DNA of 11,685 nucleotides from QZKY01 sp964488675. Lineage in GTDB: Bacteria > Pseudomonadota > Gammaproteobacteria > Burkholderiales > Burkholderiaceae_D. The stretch is from positions 1 through 11,685 of the forward strand of contig CAZAWA010000072.1 of NCBI GenBank assembly GCA_964488675.1. The letters are read 5' to 3'. The translations under genes and the position numbers were made by a program. Below the pieces are notes generated by a model. It saw nothing but the letters and a program-made list of their open reading frames with translations. It did not search any database and was not told the origin of the DNA. Below, piece after piece: positions 6,317-11,685 of this stretch (the first letter of the stretch is position 1; the number at the start of each line of letters is the position of its first letter).

Positions 6317-6395
6317 GAGACGGGCTGGATAAAATCGTTCCGCTAAAGCGGCTGATAGGGAAAGCGAAATTCGCCATTGGGCTGGGAGGTCTGCC

Positions 6396-9300
6396 ATGCA
6401 GAAGAGGACTCTTGAAAAACGATTGCGCGGCCTTGCCGCTGGTTTGCTGGCGTTGTGCGCGCTCGGTTTTTCGGGTGCGGCGCTCGCGGATCTGGCGCGA
6501 TACCCGCTGTTTCTGCAGCAGCAAATCCAGCCCAATGTGATGTTCACGCTGGACAATTCGGGCAGCATGGCCTGGGAAACGCTGACTGGATTCGACATCG
6601 ACACGGCATCCTATGCCAGCGGCAGGACGAGTCTCCGCGCCGTCTATTCCAGCGCCTTCAACAAGATTTACTACGACCCGAATGTCACTTACACGCCGCC
6701 CTTGAACTATGACGGCACCTCGATGGGCGCGGCTAGCACGACCAGCGCCAGCAGTGACGCTTACCCGACGGCAGGCGCGACCAAATACAATGTCAACCTG
6801 AAAGAATCATGCTATGCGCTGACCACCCCCGTGCTGCCGCAATACAGCAACACCACCTTTGCTGCCAACACCACCAACTGCAAGAGCGCATACTCAGCTT
6901 CAACGCCGACATACAGCAAGCTGGTGGCACGGTATGCGTTTTACTATGTGTGGAACGGGTCAACCGCCATCAACACGGCAGCGCCAGGCAATACGGCTTT
7001 TCCGACACGAGTGGATATTCGCGACACCGCCGCCACCTATACCAACAGCGGCGGGCGCACGGAATGCCCCAATACATGCTCGTACGATCAGGAAATCCAG
7101 AATTTTGCCAACTGGTTTACCTATTACCGCACGCGCATCATGATGGCGAAGGCCTCGATGGGCGCGGCCTTCGCCGGCATCGATCCGATCGCCACGACCG
7201 ATACGCCCAAGTTCCGCGTCGGCTTTAACGCCATCAACAGTGGCGGGTCCTCCAATACTTCCGTATCGGACAGCAGTGGTTCATGGCTGGCCATTCGCCG
7301 CTTCGACAGCGGGCAAAAGCAGAATTTCTTCAACAAGCTGTACCAGTCAGCTGCGAACGGCGGCACACCGCTGCGCACGCAGATGGATCGGATCGGCAAG
7401 ATGTACAAGGGCACCCTGAACGCCACGCTCGACACGAACAGCAACCCGTTTTACAAGGACATCTCGGCTTCTCCGGCAGACAAGACGCTGGTTCCCTGCC
7501 GCGCCAGCTACCACATCATGACGACAGACGGCTACTGGAACGACAGCTTTACCGGAATTGGCGATCAGGACAGTTCGTGCTCCACCGGAACCACCTGTTA
7601 TTCGACCAGCGCTCGCGGGTCGTATGATGCCAATGCGGCTTCCAATACCCTGTCGGACATTGCGCTGAACTATTACAAGAATGATTTGCGCACCACGCTG
7701 GACAACAAGGTGCCCAAGAGCGATGACGATCCGCCCGGCATTTCCGACGATGAAAAGCAGCGCCAGCGCATGGTGACTTTTACCGTCGGCATGGGGGCGG
7801 ACGGGCAGCGGGTTTATGACAAAAACTACGAAACACAGACTTCAGGGGATTTTTACGACATCAAGCAGGGAACCAAGAGCTGGCCGGCGCCGTCCGGCGA
7901 CACGGCTTCGACCATCGACGATCTCTGGCATGCTGCGGTCAACGGTCGCGGCAAGTACTTCAAGGCCACCAATTCGACCGAGGTGAGGGAAAGCCTGGTT
8001 GAGGCGCTCAAGAAAATCGAGCAGGTGACGCGCACGGCTTCGACCGAAACGGCAAATTCCAGCGTCATCAGCACCGGCACAATCCAGTACGAACCGAGCT
8101 TTATTTCCGGCTTGTGGGCGGGGAGTTTGCGGGCGTATCAGATTAGTCTGGCTGACGACGGGGCGGAATCCTGGACGCTGCAGTGGAACGCCGCGGCGAA
8201 GCTGCCGGCGCATGGCAGCCGCAATATCGTCACGATGAAAGAGGATGGCAGCAAGGTCAATTTTCTTTGGGATCAGATATCGACCGCGCAAAAAACGACC
8301 CTCGGCACGATCGATGTGCTGAATTACCTGCGCGGTGACGGCAGCAAGGAAAAAGCCAACGGCGGGGCCTTCCGCGACCGCCAGAGCAAGGTGGATGACA
8401 CGCTGGTGGTGAACAAGCTGGGCGACATCGTGAACTCGTCGCCGCTGTTTGTGGAGAACGGTGTCGATCAGGGCTACAGCACCCTGCCGACCATCGGTAC
8501 CGCTTATACGCCCAATAGAGGTGAAAGAAGAAGGCAGCGAGTGATAATTTACGTTGGCGGCTATGACAGAATGCTGCACGCGTTTGACGAGACGGTCGGG
8601 CAGACCGATTCCGGCAAGGAGTTGTACGCCTTTGTGCCGCCGTCGGTTTACACCTACCTGAAGGAGTTGAGTTCGAACACCTATGACCATCGCTATTTCG
8701 TCGACGGGCCGGTGACCGAGGGCGATGCCTATCTGGGCGCGTGGACAACGGTGCTGCTGGGCTCGCCCGGGGCGGGCGCGAAAAGCGTGTTTGCGGTGGA
8801 CATCAAAACTCCGGCATCCATGGGGGCGAGCAGTGTGATGTGGGAAGCAACCGGCTCGGACATCGGCAATGTGCTGGGCGAGGCGAAGGTGGCCTTGCTG
8901 AACAACGACACCTGGGTTGCCATCTTCGGCAACGGCTATAACAGCACCGGCGGCACGGCAAAGCTGATGCTGCGAAACCTGTCCAGCGGCACGGAATACA
9001 AGACTGTTGGGACGGACAGCACCACGGGCAACGGGCTGTCGGCGCCAGCACTGGTGTATGACCGCCAGAACCGGGTAGTGGCTGCGTATGCGGGCGACTT
9101 GCAGGGCCGGTTGTGGAAATTCGATCTTTCCGTACCGGCCACACCGACCGCGATGCTGCTGTTCACGGCGGCGACCGGCCAGCCGATTGTCCAGCGCCCC
9201 GTTTACAAGCAGCATCCGAAGGGCGGATACATGGTGATGTTTGGCACCGGCAAATACTTCGACACGACCGACGGCGGGTCAAGCGATGTCACGGTGCAGA

Positions 9301-9824
9301 GTCTGTATGGCATCTGGGACAAGCCATCGGCTTCGATGGGGCTGACCCGAGCCAACCTGCAGGAGCAGGTGATGACGGATACGACCGGTGGCGCAACGCT
9401 CGCGATGGGCTCGACGGTAGTAAGCTCGCCTCGCGGCTGGTTTGTCGACCTGAAAACGACGGGAGGCACCGGCGACCCGCACAAGGGCGAGCGCGCGATT
9501 GCCGACCCGGTGATTCTGGATGATGTGTTCATCACCAAGTCGCTGATCCCAATGGGTACGCTGTGTTCGGAGGGCGGGGATTCGTTCCTGTATGGTCTCA
9601 ACTACCTGACCGGTGGCGTCAATAGTCCGCCTTCTTTCAATACACTCAATGTCGTCAAGCTGGGCGGCGGTGGCACTGCCGGCCTGCAGGTGGTTCAGAT
9701 AGACGGAAAAGTTTATGTGCGCACCAAACAGTTCAGCGGAACGGGAACGCCGCCGGACAAGCCACGATTTACATCAGTTTCGCCGGGATACCGGACCTGG
9801 CGTCAGATTCCGGTTCGTTACTGA
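6396..9824 (+). CDS. pilY1: Type IV pilus tip adhesin/assembly protein PilY1 (PilC family)
   Basis: Encodes 1142 residues, a normal length for the family. PilY1 is exported and is thought to sit at the pilus tip, promoting assembly, adhesion and surface sensing. A signal peptide ends at ALA31. The N-terminal VWA-like domain has the MIDAS pattern DNSGS (53-57), with GGTPL (Thr324) and TTDG (Asp378) as likely further ligands, and VTFTVGMG near 460. A linker (DLWHAAVNGRGKYF at 509-522) leads to the C-terminal beta-propeller: GDIVNSSPLF (676-685), YVGGYDRMLHAF (719-730) and YAGDLQGRLWKFDL (898-911). The calcium-loop region before YAGD is degenerate (889-897). GGAGG lies six bases before the ATG. 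The unusual codons at 707-725 are treated as a finding. Confidence 0.95.
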   Translation: MQKRTLEKRLRGLAAGLLALCALGFSGAALADLARYPLFLQQQIQPNVMFTLDNSGSMAWETLTGFDIDTASYASGRTSLRAVYSSAFNKIYYDPNVTYTPPLNYDGTSMGAASTTSASSDAYPTAGATKYNVNLKESCYALTTPVLPQYSNTTFAANTTNCKSAYSASTPTYSKLVARYAFYYVWNGSTAINTAAPGNTAFPTRVDIRDTAATYTNSGGRTECPNTCSYDQEIQNFANWFTYYRTRIMMAKASMGAAFAGIDPIATTDTPKFRVGFNAINSGGSSNTSVSDSSGSWLAIRRFDSGQKQNFFNKLYQSAANGGTPLRTQMDRIGKMYKGTLNATLDTNSNPFYKDISASPADKTLVPCRASYHIMTTDGYWNDSFTGIGDQDSSCSTGTTCYSTSARGSYDANAASNTLSDIALNYYKNDLRTTLDNKVPKSDDDPPGISDDEKQRQRMVTFTVGMGADGQRVYDKNYETQTSGDFYDIKQGTKSWPAPSGDTASTIDDLWHAAVNGRGKYFKATNSTEVRESLVEALKKIEQVTRTASTETANSSVISTGTIQYEPSFISGLWAGSLRAYQISLADDGAESWTLQWNAAAKLPAHGSRNIVTMKEDGSKVNFLWDQISTAQKTTLGTIDVLNYLRGDGSKEKANGGAFRDRQSKVDDTLVVNKLGDIVNSSPLFVENGVDQGYSTLPTIGTAYTPNRGERRRQRVIIYVGGYDRMLHAFDETVGQTDSGKELYAFVPPSVYTYLKELSSNTYDHRYFVDGPVTEGDAYLGAWTTVLLGSPGAGAKSVFAVDIKTPASMGASSVMWEATGSDIGNVLGEAKVALLNNDTWVAIFGNGYNSTGGTAKLMLRNLSSGTEYKTVGTDSTTGNGLSAPALVYDRQNRVVAAYAGDLQGRLWKFDLSVPATPTAMLLFTAATGQPIVQRPVYKQHPKGGYMVMFGTGKYFDTTDGGSSDVTVQSLYGIWDKPSASMGLTRANLQEQVMTDTTGGATLAMGSTVVSSPRGWFVDLKTTGGTGDPHKGERAIADPVILDDVFITKSLIPMGTLCSEGGDSFLYGLNYLTGGVNSPPSFNTLNVVKLGGGGTAGLQVVQIDGKVYVRTKQFSGTGTPPDKPRFTSVSPGYRTWRQIPVRY

Positions 9825-9850
9825 TTTGTCTGGTTGCAAGGAGAAATACC

Positions 9851-10273
9851 ATGAAACAGCAGCGCAAGGGATACGGCAGCGGCTTCACGCTGATCGAGAT
9901 GATGATCACGGTGGCGGTAGTGGCGATACTGGCGGCCATTGCGCTGCCCAGTTACCGCGAATATGTCCGGCGCGGAGAGCGGGCGGAAGCCAAGTCCACG
10001 ATGCTGCAAATGCAGAACTGGATGCAGCAGCAGTACACGCTGAACAATCAGTATCCGCTGGCGCTGGGAGCCGCACCTGCGACTCTGCTGCAGTCGCCGC
10101 CGACGGGGACGGCCAAGTACAACATCAGCCTGGCGGTAGCGGCAGCGCAAACCTACACCCTGCAGGCGGTGCCAGCGGTGGCAGACGCGAAATGCGGCAC
10201 CCTGACCATTACCAATAGCGGTGTGCGCGCCAACGGCGGCAGCGACAATGTGAACTATTGCTGGGAGCGGTGA
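9851..10273 (+). CDS. pilE: Type IV pilus minor pilin PilE
   Basis: Encodes 140 residues, the last gene of the pilus operon. It is a minor pilin that in related systems links the PilVWX tip complex to the major pilin fibre. Leader MKQQRKGYGSG (11 residues) is cut before FTLIEMMITVAVVAILAAIA, with Phe at +1 and Glu at +5. The helix continues ALPSYREYVRRGERAEAKS. Cys115 and Cys137 probably form the C-terminal D-region disulfide, and the protein ends YCWER. AAGGAG at 9838-9843 lies seven bases before the ATG, 26 bases after pilY1. The size and position after pilY1 favour the minor pilin PilE rather than the major pilin PilA. No clear terminator follows; a repeat island starts 15 bases downstream. 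Confidence 0.9.
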   Translation: MKQQRKGYGSGFTLIEMMITVAVVAILAAIALPSYREYVRRGERAEAKSTMLQMQNWMQQQYTLNNQYPLALGAAPATLLQSPPTGTAKYNISLAVAAAQTYTLQAVPAVADAKCGTLTITNSGVRANGGSDNVNYCWER

Positions 10274-10287
10274 TCTTTCCCTGAAAT

Positions 10288-10353
10288 GGGGTCAGCGTAA
10301 TTTACGCGAAAAACACGCGTAAAAAACTAGGGCCTCATTTTGCACCTAGACCC
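10288..10353. repeat. Repeat island 3a: degenerate copy of the GGGGTCAG hairpin element
   Basis: GGGGTCAG at 10288-10295 is followed by CGTAA and a perfect 8-bp stem, TTTACGCG (10301-10308) with CGCGTAAA (10316-10323), loop AAAAACA, then an A-run and CT. This matches the plan of 90-134 and 2356-2400 with a different stem sequence. CTAGG (10327-10331) also pairs with CCTAG (10345-10349), and CTAGACCC at 10346-10353 may be the decayed right end. It lies directly after pilE. The A-run follows the hairpin, so it is not an ordinary terminator on the plus strand. Confidence 0.65.
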
Positions 10354-10402
10354 GTTTTATACACTTCCGGTTATCATTGTGCCGGTCATTGAATATTCTC
10401 CA

Positions 10403-10465
10403 GGAAAATTCGGGGTCGGAGTCGAAATATCGCAAGCGATATGCGACTGCCGACCCCGGTTTTCC
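10403..10465. repeat. Repeat island 3b: 63-nt near-perfect palindrome
   Basis: The two halves pair through 26 base pairs with small interruptions. GGAAAA (10403-10408) pairs with 10460-10465. CGGGGTCGG (10411-10419) pairs with 10450-10458. GTCG (10421-10424) pairs with 10444-10447. ATATCGC (10427-10433) pairs with 10436-10442 around an AA loop. The reverse complement of the left half and loop matches 2263-2301 with one difference in about 38, and island 1 carries the same sequence. It sits 28 bases before ribD. Confidence 0.85.
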
Positions 10466-10492
10466 AACGCCGCTTAATATCAGATCAAATTT

Positions 10493-11575
10493 ATGAATTC
10501 TAACGATGAGCCGATGCGGCAAGCCTTGCAGCTTGCAGCCAGAGGCTTGTTCACTACCGCCCCCAACCCGCGCGTTGGCTGCGTCATCGTGAAGGATGGT
10601 GCGGTGATCGGCGGCGGACATACGCAGCCGGTAGGCGGCAACCACGCCGAAATCCAGGCGCTGCTCGACGCGCGCAGCAAGGGGCATGATGCGCGCGGTT
10701 CGACCGTGTTCGTGACGCTGGAGCCCTGCAGCCATTACGGCAACACGCCGCCGTGCGCCGATGCGCTGATACAGGCGGGTGTGCGCAAGGTGGTTGCGGC
10801 AATAGAGGATCCCTATCCGCTGGTGGCTGGACAGGGTTTTGCGCGCTTGCGTGCGGCTGGCGTCGAAGTCGAATGCGGCATGCTGGCGGAGGAGTCGCGG
10901 GAATTGAACCGCGGTTTTCTGTCGCGCGTCGAACGCGGCCGTCCTTGGGTTCGGCTCAAGGTTGCGGCCAGTCTGGATGGCAAGACCGCGCTGCACAACG
11001 GACAAAGCCAATGGATCACTTCACCGGCGGCTCGCGACGACGGACATCATTGGCGCGCGCGCGCGTGCGCGGTGCTGACCGGCATTGGCACGGTGCTGGA
11101 GGATGATCCGCAACTGACGGTGCGCGCCATTTACACGCCGCGCCAGCCGCGAAGAGTCGTGGCCGACAGCAGGCTGGCAATCAGCCCGCAGGCACGCGTG
11201 CTGGCCGGTGGCGGAACCTGGCTGTTTGCGGCGCAGACTGATGCGCAGAAGGCCGCCGCCCTGCGCGATGGCGGCAGCGAAGTGATTTTGATGCCCGGGG
11301 CAAGCGGGCAGGTGGATCTGGTTGCGATGATTCATGAGCTTGGCCGCCGCATGATCAACGAACTGCATGTCGAGGCCGGGGCGGTGCTGAACGGCGCATT
11401 GCTGCAAGCGGGTCTGGTGGATGAATTGCTGCTGTACATCGCGCCGAGCATACTCGGTGGCGGGCGCGAAATGTTTGCTTTGCCCGGGCTGGACGATCTG
11501 GCGGAAAAATATGCGCTGCGCCTCCATGATGTCACGCAGGTCGGCGAAGACTTGCGGATTCTGGCGCGGTTTTAG
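10493..11575 (+). CDS. ribD: Bifunctional riboflavin biosynthesis protein RibD (deaminase/reductase)
   Basis: Encodes 360 residues, usual for RibD. It deaminates 2,5-diamino-6-ribosylamino-4(3H)-pyrimidinone 5'-phosphate and then reduces the ribosyl chain with NADPH, in the cytoplasm. The N-terminal cytidine-deaminase-like domain has TAPNPRVGCVIV, the zinc/catalytic motif HAE (His51, Glu53), and PCSHYGNTPPC (Cys79, Cys88). The reductase domain begins near RPWVRLKVAASLDGK (150-164), followed by QWITSPAAR, GIGTVLEDDPQLTVR, LHVEAGAVLNGALL and a C-terminal LGGGRE segment. Both active sites look intact. The start at 10493 fits the family N-terminus but has no Shine-Dalgarno; ATG 10514 is a shorter alternative. 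Neither nrdR nor other rib genes are adjacent in the window, and repeat islands flank it on both sides. Confidence 0.95.
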   Translation: MNSNDEPMRQALQLAARGLFTTAPNPRVGCVIVKDGAVIGGGHTQPVGGNHAEIQALLDARSKGHDARGSTVFVTLEPCSHYGNTPPCADALIQAGVRKVVAAIEDPYPLVAGQGFARLRAAGVEVECGMLAEESRELNRGFLSRVERGRPWVRLKVAASLDGKTALHNGQSQWITSPAARDDGHHWRARACAVLTGIGTVLEDDPQLTVRAIYTPRQPRRVVADSRLAISPQARVLAGGGTWLFAAQTDAQKAAALRDGGSEVILMPGASGQVDLVAMIHELGRRMINELHVEAGAVLNGALLQAGLVDELLLYIAPSILGGGREMFALPGLDDLAEKYALRLHDVTQVGEDLRILARF

Positions 11576-11595
11576 CCTGGAAACACGAGGGCGGC

Positions 11596-11685
11596 ATGGG
11601 AAACGGGGTCACAGGAAAACGGGGTCGGCACAGGAAAACGGGGTCGGCAGTTTATTTTTGCGCAGCAAAAATTACTCTGACCCCG
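11596..11685. repeat. Repeat island 4: tandem GAAAACGGGGTC modules and inverted hairpin element
   Basis: Downstream of ribD, CAGGAAAACGGGGTCGGCA occurs twice in perfect tandem (11612-11630 and 11631-11649), preceded by a weaker copy at about 11596-11613. The hairpin element follows in the opposite orientation to the other islands: CGGGGTC (11639-11645) pairs with GACCCCG (11679-11685), and inside is ATTTTTGC (11654-11661) with GCAAAAAT (11665-11672), loop GCA. The element reaches the window edge and may continue. No gene is seen. Confidence 0.8.

Noticed and set aside
8331..8339. RGD tripeptide in PilY1 (residues 646-648)
   Set aside because: It lies in the LRGD segment before the propeller, which recurs across PilY1 proteins, and is not by itself evidence of integrin binding.
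10275..10492. Riboswitch (FMN type) upstream of ribD
   Set aside because: The spacer is explained by repeat elements and shows no FMN-aptamer conserved segments.

Overview
This window looks like part of a GC-rich beta-proteobacterial chromosome. Three things suggest this: a complete type IVa pilus minor-pilin operon in the fimT/fimU-pilV-pilW-pilX-pilY1-pilE order, a bifunctional ribD, and a cluster of DUF3108 envelope proteins, a family common in Beta- and Gammaproteobacteria. I cannot place it to order or genus from sequence alone. The coding DNA is GC-rich, while the repeat islands are clearly richer in A and T.

Layout. Positions 1-240 are a dense repeat island. Positions 314-3508 hold three paralogous DUF3108 genes on the minus strand, transcribed 3508 to 314. 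A second repeat island (about 2218-2448) splits the first gene from the other two. A short divergent control region (3509-3695) separates them from the plus-strand pilus operon (3696-10273). Between pilE and ribD lies a third repeat island (10288-10465) that includes a 63-nt near-perfect palindrome. ribD occupies 10493-11575, and a fourth repeat island runs from about 11596 to the window end.

Function. FimT, PilV, PilW, PilX and PilE are prepilin-like proteins with class III leaders. With the large secreted adhesin PilY1 they are expected to form the priming/tip complex of a type IV pilus used for twitching, adhesion or DNA uptake. Most of the genes overlap or are tightly packed, so they probably form one transcript. 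The major pilin and the motor, secretin and alignment genes are not in this window. RibD carries out the second and third steps of riboflavin synthesis and is functionally unrelated. The DUF3108 proteins are predicted envelope proteins of unknown function. Two are anchored by one N-terminal membrane helix with a proline-rich linker, and one has a signal peptide only.

The most interesting structure is not in a protein. The four intergenic islands share a dispersed, non-coding repeat family: GGGGTCAG/CTGACCCC ends around a small hairpin whose stem varies in sequence while keeping its pairing. They also carry many short CTGACCCCGAATTTTC-type modules and a second palindromic element. No transposase is present here. 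This pattern resembles REP/RAYT-type or MITE-like elements moved by an enzyme encoded elsewhere, but that link is inference. I see no tRNA, rRNA, CRISPR array, phage gene, toxin-antitoxin pair or defence system.
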